Assembly (NCBI GenBank): GCA_016182645.1
Contig: JACPGD010000167.1
Location: forward strand, 1 to 36,744
From: Candidatus Hydrogenedentota bacterium
GTDB lineage: Bacteria; Hydrogenedentota; Hydrogenedentia; Hydrogenedentales; JACPGD01
Direction: 5' to 3'
Length of the DNA stretch: 36,744 nucleotides
This document shows, in pieces, positions 18,293 through 27,542 of the stretch (positions within the stretch are counted from its first letter, which is position 1; every line of letters begins with the position of its first letter). Under the pieces are notes generated by a model. That model was not told the origin of the DNA, did no database searches, and saw nothing but the letters and a program-made list of their open reading frames with translations. Both the position numbers and the translations under genes were made by a program.

Positions 18293-18329
18293 GGAAGCTG
18301 GCATGCGTCACCGTTACGAAATCGAGGAG

Positions 18330-19790
18330 TTAGTAGCGGTAATGCTCCGGCTTGTAGGGCCCTTCCACGGGCACGCCCATGTACTTCGCCTGCTTGTCCG
18401 TGAGGCGTTCGAGGCGGGCGCCGAGTTTTTCGAGGTGGAGGCGCGCCACTTCTTCGTCGAGTTTTTTGGGCAGGGTGTAGACCTTGCCGGTCTCATACTT
18501 GGCGGTTTCGGCGTAGAGCGAGATTTGGGCGAGGGTCTGGTTGGTGAAGGAGTTGGACATGACGAAGCTCGGGTGGCCAGTGGCGCAGCCGAGGTTGACG
18601 AGACGGCCGCGCGCGAGCAGGATGATCGACTTACCGTCGGGGAAGATGAACTTGTCCACCTGCGGTTTGATGTTCAATTCCTTGATTTTAGGGTTGTTTT
18701 CGAGCCAGGCGACTTCAATTTCGGAGTCGAAGTGGCCGATGTTGCAGAGAATCGCCTCGTCCTTCATTTGTTCCATGTGGCGGCCAACGATGACGTCGCA
18801 GCAACCCGTGGTGGTGACGAAGATGTCGCCGAGGGACGCGGCGTCGTCCATCGAGAGCACCTGGTAGCCTTCCATGCAGGCTTGCAGTGCGCAGATGGGG
18901 TCGATCTCCGTGATGATGACGCGCGCGCCCAGCCCGCGCATGGCATGGGCGCAGCCCTTGCCGACGTCGCCGTAACCCGCGATGACCGTCACCTTGCCCG
19001 CGACCATCACGTCAGTGGCGCGCTTGATGCCGTCCGCCAGCGATTCGCGGCAGCCGTAGAGGTTGTCGAATTTCGACTTCGTGACCGAGTCGTTGACGTT
19101 GATCGCGCGCGTCAACAGCTTACCTTCTTGCATCATGTGGTAGAGCCGGTGTACGCCGGTCGTCGTCTCTTCCGAGACGCCAATCCAATTCTCGACGATG
19201 CGATGCCAGTACTCGGGGTCTTCCGCGTGTACCTGGTGGAGCAGCGTGTCGACGATTTCGATTTCCTTGTTCTCATTCGAGATGGCCGGCAGCGCGCCGT
19301 TCCGGTTGAACTGCTCCTCGAAGTCATAGCCACGATGGATCAGCAGCGTCGCGTCCCCGCCGTCATCCACGATCAGGTTCAGCGTCTGGTCCTCGCCGAA
19401 ATGGATGGCCTGGAAGGTGCACCACCAGTATTCTTCGAGCGTCTCTCCCTTCCACGCGAAGACCGGCACGCCCGCTTGGGCGATGGCCGCCGCGGCGTGG
19501 TCCTGCGTCGAGTAGATGTTGCAGCTCGCCCAACGCACCTCGGCGCCTAGGGCCTTCAACGTCTCAATGAGCACCGCTGTCTGGATCGTCATGTGGAGCG
19601 AGCCCATGACGCGCGCGCCCTTCAGCGGCTGCTCCGCCGCGTAACGCTCGCGCACGGCCATCAGCCCCGGCATCTCCTTCTCCGCCATGTCAATCTCTTT
19701 GCGGCCCCATTCCGCCAAGCTCAGGTCGGCCACCTTGTACTGGAGGTCCGATTTCAGTTGGGAAGAGGTCTCGCGAACGGCAACGGCCAT
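18330..19790 (-). CDS. ahcY: Adenosylhomocysteinase
   Basis: [77 protein letters not shown]-term [13 protein letters not shown] at 19790 with an aaggag SD. Confidence 0.96.
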   Translation of the reverse strand: MAVAVRETSSQLKSDLQYKVADLSLAEWGRKEIDMAEKEMPGLMAVRERYAAEQPLKGARVMGSLHMTIQTAVLIETLKALGAEVRWASCNIYSTQDHAAAAIAQAGVPVFAWKGETLEEYWWCTFQAIHFGEDQTLNLIVDDGGDATLLIHRGYDFEEQFNRNGALPAISNENKEIEIVDTLLHQVHAEDPEYWHRIVENWIGVSEETTTGVHRLYHMMQEGKLLTRAINVNDSVTKSKFDNLYGCRESLADGIKRATDVMVAGKVTVIAGYGDVGKGCAHAMRGLGARVIITEIDPICALQACMEGYQVLSMDDAASLGDIFVTTTGCCDVIVGRHMEQMKDEAILCNIGHFDSEIEVAWLENNPKIKELNIKPQVDKFIFPDGKSIILLARGRLVNLGCATGHPSFVMSNSFTNQTLAQISLYAETAKYETGKVYTLPKKLDEEVARLHLEKLGARLERLTDKQAKYMGVPVEGPYKPEHYRY

Positions 19791-19837
19791 GGTTCTCACG
19801 CTCCTTGTTGGTGTTAGTTCCCGCCGGATTTGGGGAG

Positions 19838-19859
19838 CGGGGCTGAATGCCCCGGCTAC
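19838..19859 (-). repeat. GTAG-hairpin REP-like element C, copy C1 (ahcY leader)
   Basis: Minus strand GTAGC-CGGGGC-ATTCA-GCCCCG. Confidence 0.75.
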
Positions 19860-20016
19860 GCGGCAGGTCTCAAAAGGATACCACATAAATGCTTGGGAGT
19901 CGAATGTTTGCAGCCGTGAAGCGTGTGCGGCATGGGCCATTCATGGTACGCTGATAATCAGGAGATGTAAGCAGCCGCCGCCCCAGGTGTGTTCCCGGAA
20001 CCTGAGGAGTAAGTGC

Positions 20017-21711
20017 TTGCTTCCCCTGAAAGCCCTCAAGACCAGCAATTTGGTCCGGTACCAGGCCATTGCCCGCCTGCTCATCAAATATGGGCGTAGC
20101 GACATTGTAAAGCAGGTGGGTCTCTACGAGGCGCTGAAGGAAACCCACGAGCGGCCCGGCAATGGGCGCGCCGACCCGCGGGAACTGGCGAACGACCTCG
20201 AGCTCCTCGGCCCCACCTACATCAAAATCGGCCAGAACCTCTCGACGCGCGCCGACATGCTGCCCTTCGAGTACCTCGAGGCCCTCGCGCGCCTCCAGGA
20301 CAACGTCGAGCCTTTTCCCTTCGCCCAGGTCCAACAAACCATCGAAGAAGAATTGGGCGTGCGCCTCAAGCGGGCGTTTCCGGAGTTTGAGGAGAAGCCT
20401 ATGGCGGCGGCGTCGCTCGGCCAGGTGCACCGGGCCGTATTGCCGAGCGGGCGGGCCGTCGCGGTGAAGGTGCAGCGGCCGCATATGGGCAAACAGATCG
20501 TCGAGGACTTCGAGGCGCTCGAATACCTGGCGGAGGCGCTCGACAAATACACGGAACTCGGGCGGCGTTACGAGTTCACGCTCTTGCTGGAAGAAGTCCG
20601 CCGCAGTCTCGTGCGCGAGTTGGACTACTCCGAGGAGGGACGCAATCTCCAACGGTTGGCGGCCAACCTCAAGCGGTTCCCCCGCATCGTCGTGCCGTTG
20701 CCCGTGGAAGAGTATACGACGCCGCGCGTCCTGACCATGGAGTACATCCACGGCACCAAGATCACGGCGTTAAGTCCGGTAGTGCTCCTCGAAATTGACC
20801 GGCGCGGTCTGTTGGAAGAAGTCTTTGCTTCCTACTTGCACCAGATTCTCGTCGAAGGCTTCTTTCACGCTGACCCGCACCCCGGCAATATCTTCTTGAC
20901 AGACAAACATCAAATCGCGCTGCTGGATCTTGGCCAGGTCTATCGCCTCGCGCCCCAGAAACAGGAGCAGGTCCTGAAGCTGTTGCTCGCCATGAGCGAA
21001 GGCCGCGGCGAAGACGCCGCCATGATCGTGTACCGGATGAGCGAGGCCAAGGCGGACGTCAATGAGACCGCGTTCTACCGCGAAACCAGCAGCCTCGTCC
21101 TGTCCGCGGAAGGCACCAAGCTCAAGAACAGTCGTTTCGGGCAGACCTTCATGTCGCTTCAGCGGGTGGCGGCGGAGAACGGCGTGCGCCTGCCCACGGA
21201 ATTTCGCATGATTGCCAAGGCGTTGCTCAACCTCGAGCGCGTGGCCGCCGTGCTCGATGACACGTTCAGCCCCAGCGAGGCCGTGCGCCGCAATGCCATG
21301 CGCATTACCCGGCGCCGGCTCTATCGCGACTTGTCCACAACCAATATCATCGCCAACATCGCCGAAGTGAAGGACCTCATCGAACGGTTCCCCCGGCGGC
21401 TCAACGCTTTCCTCGACACCATATCAAGCAAACGCTTCGAGCTTAGCGTGGACGCCATTGACGAAGCCCTGCTCATGACCGGTTTTCAAAAAGTCGCCAA
21501 CCGCATCACCGTCGGTCTGGTCATTGCCGCGATGATCATCGGCGCGGCGATCATTATGAACATCGAGACCCGCTGGACCATCTTCGGCTACCCCGCCCTG
21601 GCCATCGTCCTCTTCCTCTTCGCCGCGCTCGTCGGCGGGGGAATGGTCCTCCACATCCTCTGGCACGACATCAAAGGCCCCGATGCCCCGAAACCGCGCA
21701 GGAAGACGTAG
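20017..21711 (+). CDS. ABC1/AarF/UbiB kinase-like protein (TTG start with SD ctgaggag)
   Basis: LLGPTYIKIGQNLSTRADMLP, MAAASLGQVHRAVLPSGRAVAVKVQRP, FFHADPHPGNIFL, C-terminal hydrophobic helices. Confidence 0.92.
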   Translation: MLPLKALKTSNLVRYQAIARLLIKYGRSDIVKQVGLYEALKETHERPGNGRADPRELANDLELLGPTYIKIGQNLSTRADMLPFEYLEALARLQDNVEPFPFAQVQQTIEEELGVRLKRAFPEFEEKPMAAASLGQVHRAVLPSGRAVAVKVQRPHMGKQIVEDFEALEYLAEALDKYTELGRRYEFTLLLEEVRRSLVRELDYSEEGRNLQRLAANLKRFPRIVVPLPVEEYTTPRVLTMEYIHGTKITALSPVVLLEIDRRGLLEEVFASYLHQILVEGFFHADPHPGNIFLTDKHQIALLDLGQVYRLAPQKQEQVLKLLLAMSEGRGEDAAMIVYRMSEAKADVNETAFYRETSSLVLSAEGTKLKNSRFGQTFMSLQRVAAENGVRLPTEFRMIAKALLNLERVAAVLDDTFSPSEAVRRNAMRITRRRLYRDLSTTNIIANIAEVKDLIERFPRRLNAFLDTISSKRFELSVDAIDEALLMTGFQKVANRITVGLVIAAMIIGAAIIMNIETRWTIFGYPALAIVLFLFAALVGGGMVLHILWHDIKGPDAPKPRRKT

Positions 21712-21763
21712 TCTGTTTTGGGTCTTGTGCCCCCGGAGGGGCTGGGGAGCGCCAAGTGCGGGG

Positions 21764-23176
21764 TCACACTTCTGCTTGGGTCGAGGTCAGGAGGTTGGCG
21801 AGCGCTTCGGACGACATCTGATCGAGCCGGGTGAATGTCATGTGGTCGGGGCCGATGATGCCACCAGAGACGGCCATTTTGATGGCTTCCTCGACGGTGA
21901 GCGTGCAGGCGAAGACGTCGCGGGCTTCGTAGAACTGAAGGAGACCGACGCTGATGTTCGGCGTCGTGGGGAGGAACACTTTGTAGTAAACACGGCCGTC
22001 GAGCGTACCGATGGTGCCGACGATGAAGCCGATGGTGCGCACGCCGGGATAAGGGAAATGGACGAAGACCGCGACTTTGAGGTTCGGCCCACTCTTGCGC
22101 GAGAGGATCGCTTCCACCATTTGTTTTGAGGCGGAATAGATGGTGGTGACAATGGGAATGCGTTCGATGATGGTTTCGGTGATGCGGATGAGCCGCCCGC
22201 CCACGACGGCGGTGGCGATGTAGCCGACGGTGTAGAGCAAGACAAAAAAGAGCATCACCGAGATGATCGCTGTGACATAGCCGGGCAGGGATCCAGGCAG
22301 GGCCTTTGCGAGGGGAGCAATACGGCCGGCGGTGAAGGTGTAGAGCAGGTTCATGGCGAAGGCGGTGATGCCTAGCGGGACCAGGACGAGAAAGCCGGAC
22401 AGCATGCGGGTGCGCAAGAGATGTTTGACGCGCCCCAAAACGGAGACAGGGCCTTTGGCCGGGCGGTGGTCCGCCGCCTCGTGGGTGCTCGGCATCCGCA
22501 ATTCGGTATCGGCCAGAGGGGTGGAAGGGGTCAGGATGTCCGGCGTAACAATGCCGACGGACATGATCGCCTTGAAGGCGTCCTGGACACCCATCCCCAT
22601 CGGTTCGACGTGGCGTGGCGGGAAGATGCAGAAATAGCCGCTCGTTGGATTGGGGGTCGTGGGGACGAAGATGCGATAGTGCGGCCCTTCCCCTTCGAGG
22701 GCGACTTTGCCGGTCATGAAGGCCATGGCTTTTGAGCCGGGGTAGGGGAAATCCACCAGGACCGCGGACTGATAGGTGGGGTCGGCGTCCTGGAGGGAGA
22801 GGACGTCCACCGCCTGTTTCGAGGCGGTGTAGATGGTCTTCACGAGGGGGATGCGCCGCAGGAGCATCTCGCCGATTGCGATGAGGCGCCGCCCAAGCAC
22901 CCAGGCAGCCAAAAAGCCGATCAGGTAGAGCATGCTCGAGAACAGGATGACGGCGATGATCGGCTCCATGAACGGCGGGAACTGCACGACGTTGGCGCGC
23001 ACGAAGGGGGCGAGGTGCCCGGCGGTCAGCAAGTAGCACAGGCGCAGCACATAGAAGGTGATGCCGAGGGGGACAATCACCAGGAGCCCGCGCACGATAT
23101 AGCCGCGGATATTGGTGCGCAAGCGGTTGAGCAAGGTACGCGCCGCGCTGCTGGCGGGCTCGTGGCGAATTCGCAC
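21764..23176 (-). CDS. Membrane protein made of two tandem DUF502 domains (GTG start preferred over the longer ORF)
   Basis: Repeat 1 RGLLVIVPLGITFYVLR...IPLVKTIYTASKQAVDVL...VDFPYPGSKAMAFMTG...VFVPTTPNPTSG-like; repeat 2 SGFLVLVPLGITAFAMN...IPIVTTIYSASKQMVEAI...VHFPYPGVRTIGFIVG...VFLPTTPNISVG. Confidence 0.88.
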   Translation of the reverse strand: MRIRHEPASSAARTLLNRLRTNIRGYIVRGLLVIVPLGITFYVLRLCYLLTAGHLAPFVRANVVQFPPFMEPIIAVILFSSMLYLIGFLAAWVLGRRLIAIGEMLLRRIPLVKTIYTASKQAVDVLSLQDADPTYQSAVLVDFPYPGSKAMAFMTGKVALEGEGPHYRIFVPTTPNPTSGYFCIFPPRHVEPMGMGVQDAFKAIMSVGIVTPDILTPSTPLADTELRMPSTHEAADHRPAKGPVSVLGRVKHLLRTRMLSGFLVLVPLGITAFAMNLLYTFTAGRIAPLAKALPGSLPGYVTAIISVMLFFVLLYTVGYIATAVVGGRLIRITETIIERIPIVTTIYSASKQMVEAILSRKSGPNLKVAVFVHFPYPGVRTIGFIVGTIGTLDGRVYYKVFLPTTPNISVGLLQFYEARDVFACTLTVEEAIKMAVSGGIIGPDHMTFTRLDQMSSEALANLLTSTQAEV

Positions 23177-23231
23177 GGGGGGACCTCCGGTGGCGGCAGT
23201 CAACCTGCCTCTGATGGTTATTCTGGCACAA

Positions 23232-23281
23232 ACAGGGACATCAGGGACATCAGGGACGGAAGGGACAAGGGACAAGGGACA
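23232..23281. repeat. 9-bp then 7-bp period GGGAC repeat upstream of the DUF502 gene
   Basis: acagggaca/tcagggaca/tcagggacg/gaagggaca/agggaca/agggaca. Confidence 0.85.
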
Positions 23282-23409
23282 AGGGGGGAGCAGGGGCAAC
23301 GGGGACTATGCTCCCTCCTGCTCATTTGGCGCGACTTTCAGGGATTTCCTGATGAGCAGCCCGGCTGACCACGGCCTAGAATGGAGGGAGGGTATGAGGA
23401 GGCCCGTTC

Positions 23410-25371
23410 ATGCCACTGACAGCCGCGGAAAAACTGATTCTGGCGCACTTGGTCGAGGGCGAGATGGAGCCCGGGGCGGAGATTGGGTTGCGGATTGACC
23501 AAACGTTGACCCAGGACGCGACCGGGACCCTGGTGATGCTGGAGTTGGAGGCGATGGACTTGGAACGGGTGCAGACGGAGGTGTCGGTGCAGTACGTGGA
23601 CCACAACCTCCTCCAGGAAGACCACAAGAACCCCGAAGACCATCTCTTCCTGTACAGTGCCTGCCAGCGCTTCGGGCTGTGGTTCAGCCGGCCGGGCAAC
23701 GGAGTGAGTCACCCGGTGCACCAGGAACGCTTCGGCAAGCCGGGCAAAACGTTGCTTGGTTCGGACAGCCACACATGTGCGGCGGGGGCGTTGGGGATGC
23801 TGGCGATGGGCGCGGGAGGGATTGAGGTGGCCATGGCGATGGCGGGGCATCCTTTTTATGTAAAGATGCCCAAGGTGTTCGGCGTGAAGTTGACGGGAAC
23901 GCTGCCGGATTGGGTCAGTGCGAAAGACGTTATCCTGGAAATGTTGCGGCGTCACGGTGTGAAAGGGGGCGTCGGGAAGATCATCGAGTATTACGGCCCC
24001 GGCCTGGCGTGCCTGTCGGCGATGGATCGCCACGTGATTGCGAACATGGGGGCGGAACTCGGCGCAACGGCGACGGTGTTTCCTTCGGACGACGCGGTGA
24101 GAATGTTCTTGCGCAGCCAGGGGCGTGAGGCTGACTGGGTGTCCCTCAGCGCGGACGCCCGGGCGCACTACAGCCAGGAAGATGAAATTGATCTTTCGCG
24201 ATTGGAGCCGCTGATTGCGAAGCCGAGCAGTCCGGGCAACGTCGTGCCGGTCCGGGAACTGGCCGGCAAGAAGGTGTACCAGTGCTACATCGGCTCCTCG
24301 GCAAATCCGGGCTACCGCGACTTTGCCGTGGCGGCGGAGATGGTGAAGGAGCGGATGGTGCGCGAGTGGGTCTCGTTTGACGTAAACCCGTCGTCGCGCC
24401 AGATCCTGGAGAACCTCACGCGTGATGGGCATCTTGCCGCGTTGATCCGGGCGGGTGCGCGAATACACCAAGCGGGCTGCAATGGCTGCATCGGCATGGG
24501 TCAGGCGCCGGCGGTCAAGAAGATCAGCCTGCGCACGGTGCCGCGCAATTTTCCTGGCCGCAGCGGGACACGCGAAGACGCTGTCTACCTGGTGAGCCCG
24601 GAGACGGCGGCGGCATCCGCCCTGACGGGCGTGATCACCGACCCGCGAACCCTGGACATGCCGTATCCGCGTGTGGCCGAGCCGGAACACCCGGTGCTGA
24701 ATCTGGCGATGCTGACGCCGCCACCGCCGCTGGAGGAGGCACGGGAAATGGCCTTGGAAAAGGGGAAGAACATCATTTCGCTGCCGGAATTCGAGCCGCT
24801 GCCCGAGGAACTCGAGTTGCCGGTGGTGCTGAAATTGGGCGACGATATCTCGACGGACGAGATCCTGCCCGCGGGCGCGCGCGTGCTGCCTTTCCGCAGC
24901 AACATTCCGGAAATCAGCGCCTTCCTGTTTGAAGGGGTCGATTATCAATATGTACGGCGCGCGCGGGAAGTGCGGGAGGAAGGGGGGCACATCATCGTAG
25001 CGGGGCACAACTACGGCCAGGGCTCGAGCCGGGAGCACGCGGCCATCGCGCCGCGCTACCTGGGGCTGCGCCTGGTGGTTGCCCAGAGTTTCGCGCGGAT
25101 CCACTGGCAGAACCTGGTGAGTTTTGGGGTGCTGCCGCTGACCTTTGCGGAGGAGGCGGACTATGAGAGGCTTGTGCTGGGGGACCGCTTGGCGGCCGAT
25201 GACCTGCACGCGCAATTGCGCGCGGGCCACGACGTCGTGCTGAAGGAGAAAGGCAAGAACCGGGACGTGAAGACGGAGCATCAGTTGTCCACACGGCAGG
25301 TGGACATCTTGCTCGAGGGCGGATTGATACAATGGGCGCGCGAACAGAAAATGGCGGTCGCGCCGGGGTGA
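23410..25371 (+). CDS. Aconitate hydratase family protein (short ~650-aa type with fused swivel domain)
   Basis: LLGSDSHTCAAGALGMLAMGAGGIEVA, CNGCIGMGQAPA, DDISTDEILPAGARVLPFRSN, HNYGQGSSREHAAIAPRYLGLRLVVAQSFARIHWQNL. Confidence 0.92.
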   Translation: MPLTAAEKLILAHLVEGEMEPGAEIGLRIDQTLTQDATGTLVMLELEAMDLERVQTEVSVQYVDHNLLQEDHKNPEDHLFLYSACQRFGLWFSRPGNGVSHPVHQERFGKPGKTLLGSDSHTCAAGALGMLAMGAGGIEVAMAMAGHPFYVKMPKVFGVKLTGTLPDWVSAKDVILEMLRRHGVKGGVGKIIEYYGPGLACLSAMDRHVIANMGAELGATATVFPSDDAVRMFLRSQGREADWVSLSADARAHYSQEDEIDLSRLEPLIAKPSSPGNVVPVRELAGKKVYQCYIGSSANPGYRDFAVAAEMVKERMVREWVSFDVNPSSRQILENLTRDGHLAALIRAGARIHQAGCNGCIGMGQAPAVKKISLRTVPRNFPGRSGTREDAVYLVSPETAAASALTGVITDPRTLDMPYPRVAEPEHPVLNLAMLTPPPPLEEAREMALEKGKNIISLPEFEPLPEELELPVVLKLGDDISTDEILPAGARVLPFRSNIPEISAFLFEGVDYQYVRRAREVREEGGHIIVAGHNYGQGSSREHAAIAPRYLGLRLVVAQSFARIHWQNLVSFGVLPLTFAEEADYERLVLGDRLAADDLHAQLRAGHDVVLKEKGKNRDVKTEHQLSTRQVDILLEGGLIQWAREQKMAVAPG

Positions 25372-25543
25372 GGAGGGGGGAACGGACACGGCCCCACGTG
25401 GGCGCAAGGGATCGAACCCGCCATGAAGACTGAAAGAGTGCCGCAGGCCCTGGTGAGCGGGTAGAATAGGGACGGCTGGGCGAAGTGCCGGGCATTTCGG
25501 GGTCGTTGCAAACGGGAAGGGCCGTACCATCGCATCCGAATCG

Positions 25544-26203
25544 GTGGAAAACTATCTGAAAGCGGTGTACGAACTGGAGGAATTCCAGGAGCGGGCCGCA
25601 ACGACGACGGCGTTGGCGGAGAAGCTGAATGTGGCGTCGCCGTCGGTGACGGCGATGTTGAAGCGCTTGAGCCAGCAGGAGCCGGCCCTGGTGAATTACA
25701 CGTCGCACCGGGGCGTGACCCTGACGGAAGTGGGGCGGCTCCGGGCGTTGAAAGTCATCCGTTACCACCGCCTGATTGAGACATTCCTCTATGAGGTGCT
25801 GGGCTACACCTGGGACGAAGTCCACGAAGAAGCGGAACGATTGGAACACTACATCTCGGAGCGTTTCGAGGACCGGCTCGCGCGTTTCCTGGGGTATCCT
25901 GACTTTGACCCGCATGGCTCGCCCATTCCGCGCGAGGACGGGTCGGTGCCCGTGAGCAATACCCTGCCGCTCCACAAGCTGGAAGTGGGGAGGCCGGCGC
26001 GCGTAGTGCGGGTCGTGCATGAGCGGCAGGAGGTGCGCGATTATGTTGCTTCACTCGGGATCGTCCCCGACGCGACCGTGCAGGTCACGGAAGTGTCACC
26101 CTTCGAAGGGCCGGTCTATGTGCGCATAGGCGCGCGGGAGGGGGAGGCCGTGCATGGGTTGGGGGTGAATGTGGCCGGGAAGATTGAAGTGATGCCGGTG
26201 TAA
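25544..26203 (+). CDS. DtxR/MntR-type metal-dependent regulator with FeoA/SH3-like C-terminus
   Basis: VENYLKAVYELEE...TTTALAEKLNVASPSVTAMLKRLSQQEPALVNYTSHRGVTLTEVG; C-term SLGIVPDATVQVTEVSPFEGPVYVRIG. Confidence 0.9.
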   Translation: MENYLKAVYELEEFQERAATTTALAEKLNVASPSVTAMLKRLSQQEPALVNYTSHRGVTLTEVGRLRALKVIRYHRLIETFLYEVLGYTWDEVHEEAERLEHYISERFEDRLARFLGYPDFDPHGSPIPREDGSVPVSNTLPLHKLEVGRPARVVRVVHERQEVRDYVASLGIVPDATVQVTEVSPFEGPVYVRIGAREGEAVHGLGVNVAGKIEVMPV

Positions 26204-26230
26204 AATCGAGTGGGGTCTTGAGGGGTTATC

Positions 26231-26266
26231 AAGGACATATAAGACGTATAGGACGTATAGAATTGG
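26231..26266. repeat. 9-bp-period repeat downstream of the DtxR-type gene
   Basis: aaggacata/taagacgta/taggacgta/tagaattgg. Confidence 0.7.
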
Positions 26267-26308
26267 ATGGATCGGAGTGACGGGGGCCGGTCTGGGGACA
26301 CGCCATGG

Positions 26309-26410
26309 CACAAGATATTGGAAAATGCAATTTTCTAATTTGTTATACAAATCTTGTCACGACAATAACTTACTGAGATTGAGCGGAATTGACTAAATCT
26401 ATATCTTGTG
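26309..26410. promoter_or_regulatory. AT-rich island bounded by a perfect 10-bp inverted repeat, with an internal hairpin, upstream of fliQ
   Basis: CACAAGATAT (26309-26318) / ATATCTTGTG (26401-26410); internal GAAAAT-GCA-ATTTTC (26321-26335). Confidence 0.55.
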
Positions 26411-26433
26411 GTAGTCTGTCCCCCGAAGAAGAA

Positions 26434-26455
26434 CAGGGCAGGATGCCCCGGCTAC
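26434..26455 (-). repeat. GTAG-hairpin REP-like element C, copy C2 (fliQ leader)
   Basis: Minus strand GTAGC-CGGGGC-ATCCT-GCCCTG. Confidence 0.7.
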
Positions 26456-26466
26456 GAGGGGTTGCC

Positions 26467-26739
26467 ATGACGGTCGACGACATTATTGATCTTGGCCAGC
26501 GCGCGATGGTGATCACACTGCTGGCTTCAGCGCCGATGCTGATTTCCGGGATGATCGTGGGACTGGTCATCAGCATCTTTCAGTCCGTGACGCAGATTCA
26601 GGAAATCACGCTGACATTCATCCCGAAGATCGTCGTCGTGCTGTTATCGTTCATCTTGTTCTTGCCCTGGATGTCGGACCTGATGATTGTGTATGTGCGC
26701 GAATTGTTCGCCAGCATCGAGATAATTGTCAGGACCTAG
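26467..26739 (+). CDS. fliQ: Flagellar export apparatus protein FliQ
   Basis: MTVDDIIDLGQRAMVITLLASAPMLISGMIVGLVISIFQSVTQIQEITLTFIPKIVVV. Confidence 0.95.
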   Translation: MTVDDIIDLGQRAMVITLLASAPMLISGMIVGLVISIFQSVTQIQEITLTFIPKIVVVLLSFILFLPWMSDLMIVYVRELFASIEIIVRT

Positions 26740-26768
26740 GCGCTGACTGCGGTGTGCAGGAGGCTCGA

Positions 26769-27542
26769 GTGTTTGAACTGGATGTCTTCCGGTTGTTCCT
26801 GCTGGTGCTGGCGCGGTTCAGCGGCCTGATGATAGCCGCGCCGGTGCTGGGATCCGCCAACATTCCGGCGATGGCGAAGGCCGGCGCGGCGGGCCTGATG
26901 GCGCTCCTGGTGACCCCGGTGCTGCCGCCGCTGAGCGAACCCGTGAGCGCGATTCCCTTGCAGTTTGCGGTGATGGCGGCGGGTGAGTTGATGGTGGGTC
27001 TGATCATTGGATTTGTGATGGCGCTGACGTTCGCGGCGATCCAGTTGGGCGGTCAGATCATGGACATGCAGACGGGTTTCGGCATGATGAACGTGTTCAA
27101 TCCCGCACTCGAGATCCAGTTTCCGATCTTCGGTTTCTTCCTGTTTATCATCGCGGTGCTATACCTGCTGGTGATCAACGGCCACCACATGATGATCCAG
27201 GCGCTTGTGGCGAGTTATGAGCATGTGCCCGTGGGCCAGTTCGGCCTGAAACCGGCGGTGCTCTTCGAGGTGAGCCGCTGGGGGACGCAGATCTTTTTTG
27301 ATGGGCTGCGCATCGCGGCGCCGGTGGCTGGCGCAATGCTGCTGGCGTACATCACCATGGGCTTCCTGGGCCGGGTCGTGCCGCAGATCCACTTGTTCGT
27401 GATCGGATTCCCCTTGACGATGGCCGGGGGCCTGTTGCTGACCGCGCTGATTATCGGCGTTTACCTCCAACTGCTCGACGACATGTTCTACCAGATGTTC
27501 AAAAACGTGGACATGCTGCTGCACGGAATGGGTAATGCCTGA
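26769..27542 (+). CDS. fliR: Flagellar export apparatus protein FliR (GTG start with caggagg SD)
   Basis: FLLVLARFSGLMIAAPVLGSANIPAMAKAGAAGLMALLVTPVL; gene order. Confidence 0.93.
   Translation: MFELDVFRLFLLVLARFSGLMIAAPVLGSANIPAMAKAGAAGLMALLVTPVLPPLSEPVSAIPLQFAVMAAGELMVGLIIGFVMALTFAAIQLGGQIMDMQTGFGMMNVFNPALEIQFPIFGFFLFIIAVLYLLVINGHHMMIQALVASYEHVPVGQFGLKPAVLFEVSRWGTQIFFDGLRIAAPVAGAMLLAYITMGFLGRVVPQIHLFVIGFPLTMAGGLLLTALIIGVYLQLLDDMFYQMFKNVDMLLHGMGNA

Noticed and set aside
18303-19550. 415-aa plus-strand ORF
   Set aside because: Antisense shadow of ahcY.
19791-19990. Possible SAH riboswitch ahead of ahcY
   Set aside because: I could not find the conserved SAH riboswitch core in the ahcY leader by eye; only the GTAG-hairpin repeat is evident.
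21588-23231. 547-aa minus-strand ORF overlapping DUF502
   Set aside because: Alternative frame with low-complexity R/H/P composition; the 21764-23176 frame has the conserved DUF502 motifs.
25393-25402. Perfect 10-bp palindrome CCCACGTGGG after the aconitase gene
   Set aside because: Short GC-rich palindrome, single occurrence, no T run and no clear operator context; not enough to call.
25408-25419. Minus strand reads GGGTTCGATCCC, like a tRNA T-arm
   Set aside because: No matching acceptor, D-arm or anticodon arm in the flanking ~80 nt, and the T-stem would have only about 3 pairs; best read as chance.
23338-25530. 730-aa minus-strand ORF
   Set aside because: Antisense shadow of the aconitase-family CDS, which has clear family motifs on the + strand.
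26306-26322. TGGCAC resembling a sigma-54 -24 element upstream of fliQ
   Set aside because: The GG-N10-GC spacing is not met (TG at the -12 position), so there is no acceptable -12 match; kept only as part of the inverted-repeat island.
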